Assembly (NCBI GenBank): GCA_025617375.2
Contig: JAMYGW020000002.1
Location: 3,348,001 to 3,412,000 of the forward strand
Length of the DNA: 64,000 nucleotides
Reading direction: 5' to 3'
Source of the DNA: Acarospora socialis
Taxonomy: Eukaryota > Ascomycota > Lecanoromycetes > Acarosporales > Acarosporaceae
A program made the position numbers and the translations under genes. This document shows, one piece after another, positions 48,452 to 58,930 of this stretch. Each line of letters begins with the position of its first letter. Positions within the stretch are counted from its first letter, which is position 1. The notes under the pieces were generated by a model. It saw only the letters and a program-made list of their open reading frames with translations, searched no databases and was not told where the DNA came from.

Positions 48452-48802
48452 TGTAATATTCTAATCTGAGCTTTCTTGAGTATGTAAAGCTAAGAGTTGT
48501 GCTTATTGATATAATAACTGATCTGAAACAGTTCTGATCTTTAACTCTTAGATGATTATTTAAGTTGAACATGATTTTTTTCATAAGAAAAATGACTGTG
48601 ACTATATACTGAGTCTGCTCATTGATCTTGTTGTTGAGTCTGTTAAGATGACTTGTTCATGCAATCTGTCAAGCTTTCTCATCAAGCTCATTGTTGAGCA
48701 TGTTGAGATATCACATGACTGCTGCCTAAACATCCCCTGAATATATGTCTCCTGCATGTATGCATCAGTTCACCCTAAGCCCATCCTGGCTTGGCCGTAA
48801 CA
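48452..48802 (-). repeat. LTR of copy A, upstream end, partly unmutated
   Basis: A 351-base repeat. Its inner ~260 bases are AT-shifted like the rest of the island. The outermost ~90 bases keep CC, CCC and GG steps, so the composition boundary falls inside the repeat. Confidence 0.88.
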
Positions 48803-49137
48803 ACCTTTAAATTCTATCTACTGTAAGGCAGGGCTGGAGATAGGCAATCCGTAACTCGGTAGACCGCACCTAGTCCGGCTCAGGTAAGACCGATAACTCC
48901 GAGTTGAGACCGCCGGGACGGTTTAACGCCGATATGTTCACTGCCGGGTAATGGACGCCAACCCTGAGATGGAGCACCGCCTGGCGGGACGAGTTTGGTC
49001 ACTGATGTGTGATGGACAGCATGCTCGCTGTCTGCATATAAATATCTGCCTGTTTACCACGCAGTCGCCCGTCGAGACGGCCATCCAGTACAACAAGAAC
49101 TATCTCTGATTTTCTAGCCTTTACCACAAAGACGACC
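48803..49137. other. Promoter region of the second NmrA-like gene
   Basis: Normal GC content resumes at once after the LTR. Several short CGG/CCG-rich steps occur (for example TAGTCCGGCTCAGG near 48870), and a TATAAATAT box lies near 49037, about 100 bases before the start codon. No other gene. Confidence 0.45.
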
Positions 49138-50215
49138 ATGGCCGGGGGATATGGCAAGAATCAGCCTCAGGGCTTCTCCAACCGCATCGAGAAGGTGGCC
49201 ATTGTTGGGGTATGTCGAGTTTCCACGCCACGGCGTGTAAATTAAGGCAGCCATCAGTAACTGGTGACAAGCCGGCGGCCAGGTGGGTAAGCACATAGCA
49301 GAGCACTTGCTCAAGACCGGCAAGCATGTCGTGACGGCTATCACACGCCGCAGCAGCAAGCTGCCCGAAGGTGTCCAGGTTGCCCGCGTCGACTACAGCG
49401 GCGACGACGACGTGGCACTGGTGGAGGTGCTCCGGGGACAGCAGGTCCTAATCATCACCATGTCGGTGGCGGCTCCGAGCGACACCATCAGCAAGCTCGT
49501 GCGCGCGGCCGCCAAGGCCGGCGTGCCGTATGTCCTGCCCAACTGGTTCGGCCATGATGCCGCCAACAACACGCTGTGCGACGACAGCTTGCTTAGCCAC
49601 AACCGCGACAGCATCTGCGCCGAGATCGAGAGCCTCGGCATCAGCTCGTACCTGCTGCTGGTCTGCAACTTCTGGTACGAGTTTAGCCTGGGCGGCGGAC
49701 CGGATCGTTACGGCTTCAATTTCAAGAAGCGCTCCTTCGTCTTGTTCGACGACGGCAACGTGGCCATCAACACCAGCACCTGGCCTCAGTGCGGCCGAGC
49801 CATCGCCAGTCTGCTGAGTCTGAAGGAGCTCCCGGACGACGAGACGGATCGTTCGCCCAGGCTGTCACAGTTCCGCAACCGCTCCATCTACATCTCGAGC
49901 TTCCGACTTAGCCAGCGCGACATGTTTGAGAGTGTCAAGCGCGTCACGGGCACCACCGATGCCGATTGGACCATCACCCACGAGTCCGCCGAACAGCGGT
50001 GGAAGGATGGCCGGGCCGCCTTGCAGCAAGGCAACATGAAGGCTTTTCCGAAGATGCTTTACAGTCGCATGTTCTTCCCCAACGGCGACGGCGACTACCA
50101 GTTTAGCCGGGGTCTCCACAACGACCTGCTCGGCCTTAATGTCGAAGATTTGGACGAGTTCACGGCTATCGGCGTCCGCATGGGAGAGAACGGCGAGGTG
50201 CCATATTCACACTAA
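49138..50215 (+). CDS. NmrA/isoflavone-reductase-like NAD(P)-binding protein, odd exon junction
   Basis: Rossmann-fold reductase-like protein of about 340 residues; substrate unknown. Exon 1 (49138-49209) encodes MAGGYGKNQPQGFSNRIEKV-AIVG. Exon 2, running to 50215, continues GGQVGKHIAEHLLKTGKHVV, so the pair forms the expected VxIVGAGGxVG nucleotide loop. Further marks are YVLPNWFGHDAANN, NFWYEFSLGGGPDRYGFNF and a long uninterrupted C-terminal exon. The GTATGT donor (49210) and the AAG acceptor (49269-49271) put exon 2 one base out of frame. Restoring GAGG needs a non-GT-AG border or one extra base. The gene is GC- and C-ending-codon rich, in contrast to the island 336 bases upstream. It may be intact with unusual splicing, or newly damaged. 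Confidence 0.75.
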
Positions 50216-50644
50216 GGGAGGAGTTGGTGCTGCTTGCGATATTGCGATACAGACCGGCCAAGTCTTTGGGAGCGATATAGCTCTAATAACTTGTTCGTCC
50301 CGAGTCAGTAAAACATCAATTTATGTATCTTGTCCTGGCCTCTTTTCTTTTCCTTTTTTTCTTCTCGCGTGGCATCCTAGAGAAGTCTGCTTGTCCCATA
50401 GTCATGATCCTGACTTGATATGCAGCTGCACACAGGATCGCAAATGCCAAGTTAGACTACCTCAAAACCTCGCAACCAGGTCTCAGTGTAAGAATAGAGT
50501 GACAGGAGTCTTTGTGTTGAAGACTCCTTACTCATTCTGTGGATCAGAGTGATTGGTTATGGCAAAGCTTAACAGAAACCTAATATCAATATTGTATGAA
50601 GGGTATCGTAGAGTTGGCCAGCACAACATTGTTCTATGTATCTA
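50216..50644. other. 3' flank of the NmrA-like gene
   Basis: Untranslated flank with a T-rich run near 50340-50365. No gene recognised. Confidence 0.4.
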
Positions 50645-50880
50645 GTTCCGGGCGGTCCATAAGCGAGGACCATGGTGTTGACACATGTACGAGTACTATG
50701 GTATAGGTCTCAATTTGCATTAAGAAAGTACTATATATAGGCGAACTTGCAACCATTGAACCTAGATATGTTTGGTAATCAATCAACCTCTATACTGCAA
50801 TTTATCTGTCTGAAATTGTAGTTATCTTTGGTGGGGATGAAGCGTTTTGTTTGTGTGCCGATTATGGACCGCCCGGAAAC
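50645..50880. mobile_element. Short MITE with TA target duplication (Tc1/mariner type)
   Basis: A 236-base element. The left end reads GTTCCGGGCGGTCCATAA and the right end is its inverted match TTATGGACCGCCCGGAAAC, with a one-base length difference. Both sides carry TA (50643-50644 and 50881-50882). TA duplications with short inverted ends point to a Tc1/mariner-mobilised MITE. No coding capacity. Confidence 0.75.
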
Positions 50881-50882
50881 TA

Positions 50883-51248
50883 AAAAACAGCTCCATAGTT
50901 GAAGTGCTTCCGTGAATGCAGAAGGGCTTAGTGAGCAGTACCAGGGTTAAAGCCTGCCAATTCGGTCTCCCTTGATTGTGCCCTTTCCCGAACTGTGTGA
51001 ACATCATGATACACAGACACTTCCCCTTACATAGACCTTATATGATGGCACCTTGTCAGAATCAGTACGAGTTTTTGAGGTGTCCTTTGTGCGACTCCTC
51101 GAACAACAGCCTCATGCTGCGCCTCCTTGGTGCCTAAGTCAGCATTTTGGCCGAGTGAGCTACTATTTTTCCATCTACTTTTGAACAAACATGTTAAAAG
51201 CATTTGGATCTCTCAGAGTTGCGGACTTCAAGCAATGCGAGAAAAAGA
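50883..51248. other. Upstream region of the HeLo-like gene
   Basis: No gene recognised. Short frames only. Confidence 0.35.
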
Positions 51249-52979
51249 ATGGCCGAGCTCGGAGCCATTGCGTCGGTCCTCCAGGTCGCTCAATTCGGAG
51301 CGCAACTTTCGCTCACGTTATACAACGTTGCTCAAACAGTCAAATCCGCCAGTCAAGATGTGAAGCGTATCGCTAAGGAGATTGCGCTTTTTGCCCAAGT
51401 CCTGAAGGACTTGGGTTCGGCTCTTGAACGTGGCCAAGGGTCAAAGATCTACCGTGGTGACGCTTACGATACGAGTCGGATGATCGTGGAGGAGTGTCAG
51501 GGCGTCTTTAAGGAGATCGAGGAAATTCTCTTCAAAAGGACAACGAAAGAGTCAAAAGCTTTTGACGCCGCTCTTTCCATTCCCAAAGCGGAGCGATTTC
51601 TATGGGTTTTTCGAAAGGGAAGGGTTCAGCTGCTCCGAAGCAACTTGGAATCTCTCAAGTCAACCATATCCTTACAATTGGCCGTCTTGACCTATGCTGA
51701 TAAACATGCATCTTCAATGTAGGAGCGATTGCTACAATTTTTGCCTGCATATCCACATTGCTGACCACAAACTAGTAACCGGTCCGATGATGCTGACGAT
51801 GTATTATCCTTGAAGAGTCTTGTCCTCGCGAATGAGACTGCCACAGGCGAGTTGCGAGAACTTACTACCTCTACAAGACTGAGTCCAGAGGACCTTGGGT
51901 CAGAGCACATCTGGAGTCCTGGACTTATAGCTACGCATGGGATATGGAACCTCTCGCCTACCGGCAAGCAGATGGGAAGCTCCTTTAAAGGGGATGTTCT
52001 GACGCCAACCACAGCGCCTGAGCCACCAGCGTCGCCGGTTCCTCCAAACATAAACATGAGAGCAGGGTCAACGCACTACAATGGCGATTCGAAAGGCCCT
52101 CTACTCACTTATCCGAAATTCAGCACCACCGCTACTGATGAGAACGCCGCAGGTTCGCAGGAAACCTCGGGACATCGAAGGCGCATCTGGGGTAATCAGG
52201 ATAAGCTAGAGCTTGCAGTGAAGAAACTTGACGTTGCGATATGGGAGCTTGAACGTATCGAGAACAACATCAAGCTAGGGTGCCCTGTAGAACATGAGGA
52301 ACAGCAGTACTGGTTGCTCGTCCACCTGGAACACTGTTTGGGCCTGCTTGGCATGTCTTCTGAACAAGTCCATTGGGCAATGAATAGGTTGGCAAACTGT
52401 AATACTCTTCTTGGTGAAAGAACCGAGACTACCCAAGAAATTTCCAAATCAGATGTAGACCTAAGGGCCTTACAAAACCAAGGAATTACTTTTGTATTCG
52501 ACAAGGTTAGGCTGCATTCCTTGATGACCGTTCCATCAGTTTACTGACTTTCATACAGGAGAACTATGACCGTTTGATTATCAATCGCTGGCTTCCAGAC
52601 ATCTTCGAAGATATTCTATGGTCTCATATGAAACAAAGAACCCATGATATGCAGGATGTTTTAGGCCTTGAGCAAGTTCATTCCACGCCAAAGTTGTACC
52701 AAGTCAGCCAGTCTCTGGGTCAAAGAGCTGCTAATTGTAATTATTCTGGATGTGATGAGGTATGCGGCTTCATGACCTTGTTATATACACTCACATTGAC
52801 ATGGCTAGACCAACATGCCCACCTCAGCGCTGCTTGAAAGTACAACCAAACGCTTGAGCCGCACAAGATCCAAGAAGAAGTTGGACTGGAATGAAGGCCT
52901 GGAATCACCTGGAGCAAAAACTGAAGGAGGGCTCACCCGGTACAACTCACCTTCTGACACAACTCCATCAGTTGTATAA
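51249..52979 (+). CDS. Free-standing HeLo-like N-terminal (PigL_N type) domain protein
   Basis: The first ~200 residues resemble the fungal Helo_like_N domain (PF17111, azaphilone-cluster protein L N-terminus), found at the front of NOD-like and STAND immune or cell-death proteins. It begins MAELGAIASVLQVAQFGAQL and continues with amphipathic helices (VKRIAKEIALFAQVLKDLGS). Four exons: 51249-51718, 51776-52505, 52559-52759 and 52809-52979, in phase, giving 523 residues. After the domain come a Ser/Thr/Pro-rich linker, a helical block (KLELAVKKLDVAIWELERIE), an acid-basic region and a lysine-rich tail (SRTRSKKKLDW). No NB-ARC or NACHT domain and no repeat domain follow. So this is a stand-alone regulator, a truncated STAND protein, or a scaffold. 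Role is inferred only. Confidence 0.75.
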
Positions 52980-53108
52980 CCACTAACCACTAGCACTGTA
53001 GGCAGCATGAACCCAACCACAACTCTTCACAATACAAATGCAGTAATTCTAGTTGTCATGAGTCAATTCTTCATCCAGATATACCGATTAGGCATTTGGA
53101 GAGAGAGT

Positions 53109-54600
53109 ATGTCTTCAGGCCTCTCATTGTTAGATGTTGCTGACTGTCACTCGAGGCCTCGCCGCTTCTCCACTCCACCTCGATCACCGAACGATGTGTC
53201 GCAGCTGACCAATATACGCCCTTTGGGTTTTGCCGCCGCACATGAAGCGCCCTACTACCCGCCGCAATATCCTGGGGAGCACCAAGGGCCGCCGCCGCCG
53301 CCTGGATACCATCCGCATGAGACCCAACAGCTGAACGGGACCGCCCCTCACAGCATGCCCGTGGCTGGCCACCATGGTCCGTTGCAAGTCCCACCTCTGC
53401 CCGGCCCCGGTGCGAACTATGCTCCTCCACCCATCACCGCCGGACCAACCCATCTGGGAGGCAGTTTTTCATATGCTTCCCCCTTCATGGGAGGATACAA
53501 CCCTCAGAGGAAGAAACAAGTTCAGTTCACTCAAGTATGGCGCACGACAAGCATGTTGAATCTGACTTGTTGCTGACATGATGAATCAGGCTTGCGATGC
53601 ATGTCAGAGTCATAAAGTGAAGTGTGACAGTCTAAGACACAACAATTTAGAGTCCAGGGGCTATCATCATGAAAAATCTTTGAGTCAAGTATCAATGACT
53701 GAGTCAGATGCTGCTCATACCATCATGGCTACCACAGTCCCGCCGCTCTCTCCCAACACGATGCTGGAAACAGCCACTCAGCCGTCCAGTGCAATGTCAA
53801 TATACTCCATTGTGGAACACAACACGCCACCTGGCTTTGTAAATCAGCCCATGAGCACTTTGAACGATTTATCACAGCTGCCTGTACCCACTGGGCCTCA
53901 TGGCTTTGCACCCGATTTAGTTTACGGAGCAACAACTTCGGATGATTCTCCCTTCTGCTCATCAGACAGCTGTTACCCACCTACTTCTGAGTACTTTGCT
54001 GGTCAGTCATACCTTTCAAGAGACGATCAACAACCTCCATCGCCACTCCCGTCGTTTATGGAACCATCCTGCCAGCGGAGGTTGTCCGTGGCAACCACCA
54101 CCTCTAACTTTCTTGCAAGGACCTCAGCTGGAGCTAACCCCATTGACGACTTAAGAACCGGTCCGAGGTCAGGATGCGTAAAACCTGTACCAGGCACAGC
54201 TTCGAACACCTCAGCAACAGCATCAAGTGATAGAGCTATTACTTCACCATCTGCTGAACGCAAAAGAAAGAACACCCAACTTGGCAATAATGTGAACGCT
54301 ATGCTATCTTCTAATATAAAGGCCCTAGGCTCTCCTATCCAGCCATCACGACCAACATGGGCGCGGCAGATGTCGTCAACCGAAACAAGCTCACCACAAA
54401 AGCTAAGACGGACAATGAAGAACAGGGCTGTTAACGACAATACTGAGTTTAATGTGAACGCTGAGGCTAAGGAGACAACGGAGGAAGCGATGCGGGTTGA
54501 CCCTGACCAAGCCGTCAAGAACCTACTCCGGAAATGGACAACTTTGCTTGACATGCCGCTCAGCCCAGCTACGGAAAGTAGTTCGCGAAGATCAACCTAG
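53109..54600 (+). CDS. Zn2Cys6-related protein with an incomplete zinc cluster
   Basis: Resembles a fungal C6 transcription factor up to the DNA-binding region. A proline-rich N-terminus (PPYYPPQYPGEHQGPPPPP-like) leads to MGGYNPQRKKQ, the usual lead-in of this family, and an intron at the normal place (53535-53589). Exon 2 then gives ACDACQSHKVKCD, which supplies only three of six zinc-binding cysteines. The second half, normally CxxC...C, reads SLRHNNLESRGYHHEK without cysteine. The remaining ~300 residues are Ser/Thr/Pro-rich and open, but no fungal transcription-factor (middle homology) domain is seen. It is either a decaying paralogue or a repurposed protein. Exons: 53109-53534 and 53590-54600. 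An earlier in-frame ATG lies at 53007. Confidence 0.6.
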
Positions 54601-55024
54601 CGATGAGAACTCGTCACCCTCGTTTTCTGGGGCCAGCCCCAGTAGTGTCAAGGCACTTTAGACGGCGCACTTATGGGAGAGTTCGCCATGGGCGAAATCC
54701 AGCGCCCGGAAAATCACGCGTTGAAAGGCCAAACCGCAAGTGAAGCCTGCACAGTGAAAGTTTGAGCTTGGAAGACAGCGGAAGCGAAAGATAGGATCCA
54801 AGGAGATGGTGGTAACAGGAACGCAAGGTCAGGCGCAAAAACCCCTCGATGCTGTCAGGATTTGAAGCCAGGCGTTTGGGTGTAGAAGGATGACGGGTCC
54901 GGAGTCATAGGGAACTACCAACAACTCTCGTGCTCCCTAGCTGACCAATCGCAAGGAGCTCAGATTCTTCGTGCTCCTCTTGGTTGCGTAGGAAATGAGT
55001 GAGAGCCAGAAAGCCAAGCTAGTG
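54601..55024. other. 3' flanks between the zinc-cluster relative and the DUF3433 gene
   Basis: No gene recognised. Sequence just after the stop at 54600 reads in another frame as a Ser-rich continuation (SFSGASPSSVKAL), which may be a trace of a longer ancestral C-terminus. Confidence 0.35.
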
Positions 55025-58000
55025 TTAAATCCATGTCTCTTCCTCCCCCTCAGGTGCCAGACCCATCATCCTGGATAGCCATGATCTCCTAAGTTTCCTC
55101 GTGACTCTCTTTCGGAACGGAGGTTTAGGTATCCCACAGTCCATCGGCACAACAAAAGGGTGCCTTTCAATCCCAATGTGGGCCTTCCCGTCCACGCCGA
55201 TAAACCTCCCGTAACCAAATCTTTGCGCTTTAGTAGCTGCTGAGGAGTCGTGAAGGTCGGTTTGGAGCGCGCGACTGGCGTAGATGAAGCCGACGATAGA
55301 AGCGATAGAGGTGGGCATTCTAGGTAAGAAGTGATCTCGCATATGATAGTAATACGCAACGGCCACGATGACGTCCAGGCTTAGAATGGTGATCGAGATC
55401 CAGAACATAGTTGGGTCCATGAAGATGCGGTATTCCTGGCTGAGTCTTGATCCAACGATGGTGACGTTTTTCGGTGCTGGAACTAGTGCGTGCGTGTGTA
55501 GTCCAAGTAATATAGCAATGAGGCGTTGATAGAGGTCTGTTAGAAGGTCTATCGCTCTAGCGGGATCGGGGGCTGGCACTCGAGGATCAGTAAATATAGA
55601 CGAATTCGCCAAGGTGTTGAGAAGATAGCTCGGCCAGCTAGCTGCTAAGGTATCATTATGCCATCCATCATAGCTCGACACCGTGGTCAAGAAATCGAGA
55701 AAGTCTATGTTCGTGTGGAATTTGAATGGAGCTATGACGATGCTCTCTTGTACATGACCAGCAGCGTCAACCGTCACGTAGAATGGAGCTATCTTCATCT
55801 TCTGCTCGCAAGCTATGACAGTCTGGCTTTTAGTGTAGGTTACGTCGGAGCGGCCTGTAACCTCTGTATCAGCGCGTAGCCAGCCAGCCACAAGCAATGT
55901 GTCACAAAAGGGTTCATTGTCCGTAGCAAGATCGCCCGGACGTGACAGATATTCCAAAGCCACTGGACCTTTGAGAGGCCGGTCTGAGGAAATATAAGGA
56001 AGTTGGCAATATATCGTCCTCCCATCTTCTGTTGTGTAGTAAATTCCAAAAAGCTCATTGTAGTCGATTCTATAGCCGAATTTGACGGTGCCTGCACCTT
56101 CAAACCCAGGCAATCCATGACATGTCAGCTCTGGTTCAAAGCCTTGAGTCATTGCTTTGTATGTATTGTTATTTTCAAGGTCTTGATCCACCTCTATCTC
56201 GAAAGGCACAAAGAATTGCTTGGTAGATACCCATGGGGGTAAAGGCGTACCATCGAAAAGATTTGCCCTTGCGATGTAGAAGTGATCGATGTAGGAGCTG
56301 CCATATTTCGAAAAGTCTTCCTGAATTGATCCTTGTATTGAAGGTGTCATCGACTGGGTAAACACCTTCTCATGCTCTACACAAACCAATTGTTCTCTGA
56401 ACAGACCACCCAAAGCAATAGATAGCAGGTTTGCAAGGTTCGCTGTCCCACAAACAACGGCAAGCAGAAAGTGCCTTGCCCGAAGAGCATGCAAAAACAC
56501 CAGCTGCGGCGGTAATGAAGTGTACCTCGCCTTAACTGAGGATTTAGCTGTCGCTCTGCCCTTTTTGAACTCCTTGAATGGCTGGATGACGCAGAAAAGT
56601 CGATCGAGAAACACCCAAAAGACCTCGAGCGCCGTTGCGAATGCCGTCGGTAGGTAAGCTGTCAAGACTTGTCGGATCACGTTACTTTGTGAAGGGCGAG
56701 GAAGACCTGTCCTCAGAGTCAAAAAGAAGGTCCTCATCAATGGGCTGAATTAGTCTATGAGGCTCACCATTCCATTGACAAATTCGGACACTGCAAAAAG
56801 CCAAGGCAGCGATAGACAAAAGAAGTGTCAGTATGAAGCAAGCGCCAACCCAAGGGTCCATTGCGACTGATCTGACCGGACTTGCAGAGACGTTCTCCGG
56901 AGCCTTGTGCCCATTCATATGGACCTGTCTGGTCCCTGTATTGGGAATCTCTAGAATCACCGTCTTCCGCTTCAGGCCCTGTTCACTGGTCAAATGAAAG
57001 CGAACAGCGTCCCCGCGCAGAAACACGTTGAGCCTTTTTCCATCAAGCCCATCACAATTCTCAAAGAGCTTGAGTAGGTCTGGACTCTGTCTCACCAGCG
57101 CAGCCACGCTGCAGATTGAGGCAGGATTTTCAGACAGCTGACTGGTTCTGCTCCAACAAATACATAGCAAGCTCATCGCAAGCGCAGCCAACAAGCTAAG
57201 GGCTGCTTGTACAATGACTGCAAAAACCGGAACAACGACAACAGCGTTGATTTGGTACGAAAGTGTACCTGGGCTTTGATGATTTTCTAAAGGAGCGTCC
57301 GTCATGAGATAATTGACTGCTAGGCTGAAAAGAAGTCGGTATCCATTTTCCAGGGCTGTGGACAGATTAATGGGATCTAAATACCACTCAGGGGCCCTTT
57401 GAGTGGCAGCAACAGCAAACTCAACCACTCTTGGCATAAAATCGCTTGAATTCATGTTCACAAGACGTGGGCCCTGTTCAACTATTTCTCTTTCCATAAC
57501 ATCCCCGCCCGAAATTTTTGGGTACTGAATGCTGATTGTGGAAAGGAAGTCTGTTGTATTGAACCTCGTATGGGGCAGATCTTGTCTAAGGTCAGAGGAT
57601 TCTAGTTTCGAGATGCTGAGATTTGTTGCAGATACAGTAGCATTGACTTCCTGAAGATAAAAGTTAGGTTTGCAGAACAGTGCTGTTGCGTTAGTCATAG
57701 AAGTTGAGAAATTCTTGGCCCAGATGACGAAGAATGATGATAGCTCCCAACTGGGACAGGAACCACTATTCGGAGGGTTCAGAGGGCTGAAAGATCCTGT
57801 GTAGGTTGCAAAGTTCGAGCCGGGTTGAGGCAGGAGGTCCGACACTGGCCCTTGCATTGTACAGTTTTCTTGAGTAGACCAGTTTGCGGTATACTTATCG
57901 CTAATGGTGAAGGACGCAGGTTGGCATGAAAGGTCCAGACTGTAGAGTGTTGTCTTGGATGTCCAATATTGGTTGAAACCTATGCTAGTATTTGGTGTCC

Positions 58001-58689
58001 GAGGCTCGAAGGGTTCGAGAGCATATTTTCGAGTCGTAAATGGTGGGATTCTCTCACCAAGCCATAAGATTCCATATGCGGAAATCATAAACTTAGAGTT
58101 CAGCGGTGAGGGAAGCAGTTGCTTTGATTGTATCATTGTTGTGGATAGTGAGCGTGTGGTGGTATCTGTCGCGAATATGCCGCTCTGGAGTGGTGTAATC
58201 GCCCAGAAAGTTATCATCATTGCAGTCCCAGCACAGACAACAGCCCAGTGCCTGACTTATCAGTTATTGCAGGTTGCAGCGGAAAAGAACTTTGACTGAC
58301 CTTCTCTTAGCAGCCCTAAATGGGGCGACAGGTAATAGCTCAAAAGGGTAGTCGAGCAATATGGACTCTTCCGCTGTAGCGCCTTCAGGTTTTGAGAGTT
58401 GAAAATATGGTTCCAAACGTTTAGTGTCCAGGTCAACCCAGCCCCAAACGATGCTAAGACCAACTGCGATGATCGTTGGAAGATATTGATATGCGAAGAA
58501 AAGGCCGAAAGGGATACTATCGAGATCCTCGGCCAATATAATACCCCCATCTCGCTGGCTTTTGTTGTGTAAGACCTGTATGATGGCGATGAGGGAGACA
58601 GCTACCACGCTGATCGACATGAGAAGAGGAGCACGTAATGTGAAAGGCTTCCATGCGTGCTTCTGGGCTTCTGTACGATTTGATGTCAT
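55025..58689 (-). CDS. DUF3433 multi-pass membrane protein (two DUF3433 units)
   Basis: Large fungal-specific membrane protein of unknown function. Three exons on the minus strand: 58689-58301, 58251-56768 and 56706-55025, in phase, giving 1184 residues. The first unit opens with a membrane helix (LLMSISVVAVSLIAIIQVLH) and the family block FFAYQYLPTIIAVGLSIVWG-WVDLDTKRLEPYFQLSKPEG. The second unit repeats the theme: VLTAYLPTAFATALEVFWVF and LDRLFCVIQPFKEFKKGRA. Large extracytoplasmic segments with many N-x-S/T sites lie between helices, followed by a cytoplasmic C-terminus (FGYGRFIGVDGKAHIGIERH). The second intron (56767-56707, GTGAGC to CAG, 61 bases) was chosen because it restores frame and the NGLPRPSQSNV junction. 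Orthologues are of similar length. No defect seen. Confidence 0.85.
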
Positions 58690-58930
58690 TATTTGCGATC
58701 GTCCACAAATGTCGGTACAGCTTACTGCCTTGTCTTGAAGGATCCTCGTGAACCTTGCAAAAGAACCTTGCTGTAATGGCTCTCCACATCTCAGCCATTG
58801 AGAACGTCGCTGCTTTCCCTATGAGAGCAGTCAGTGTCAAATCGGAAAAACAGTGAAAGGTTGAGGGAGTAGGACGGGTTGCTTCGTTTGGCAGTGAGGT
58901 AATCCTTTATTTAGTTCAAGGATGCCTTTC

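Larger units (their letters stand above)
37191..48802 (-). mobile_element. Ty3/Gypsy chromovirus fossil (copy A), interrupted by copy B
   Basis: Minus-strand LTR retrotransposon, about 5.4 kb without the inserted copy B. Its LTRs (37191-37541 and 48452-48802, 351 bases each) begin and end TG...CA. They are flanked by ATCTT on the left and ACCTT on the right, a 5-bp target duplication with one C/T difference. Visible parts in coding order: a gag region (about 48430-47975, continuing beyond copy B at about 41780-41280), reverse transcriptase (about 39920-39290), RNase H (about 39100-38640) and integrase remnants (about 38500-37900). It is broken by very many changes, dozens at least, with extreme AT enrichment. 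It is older than copy B, which lies inside it. A clock age from the LTRs would mislead because of hypermutation. Confidence 0.88.

Noticed and set aside
48803-58689. Secondary-metabolite gene cluster (NmrA, C6-type factor, PigL_N relative)
   Set aside because: No polyketide synthase, NRPS, terpene synthase or typical tailoring set is present, and the C6 factor is incomplete.
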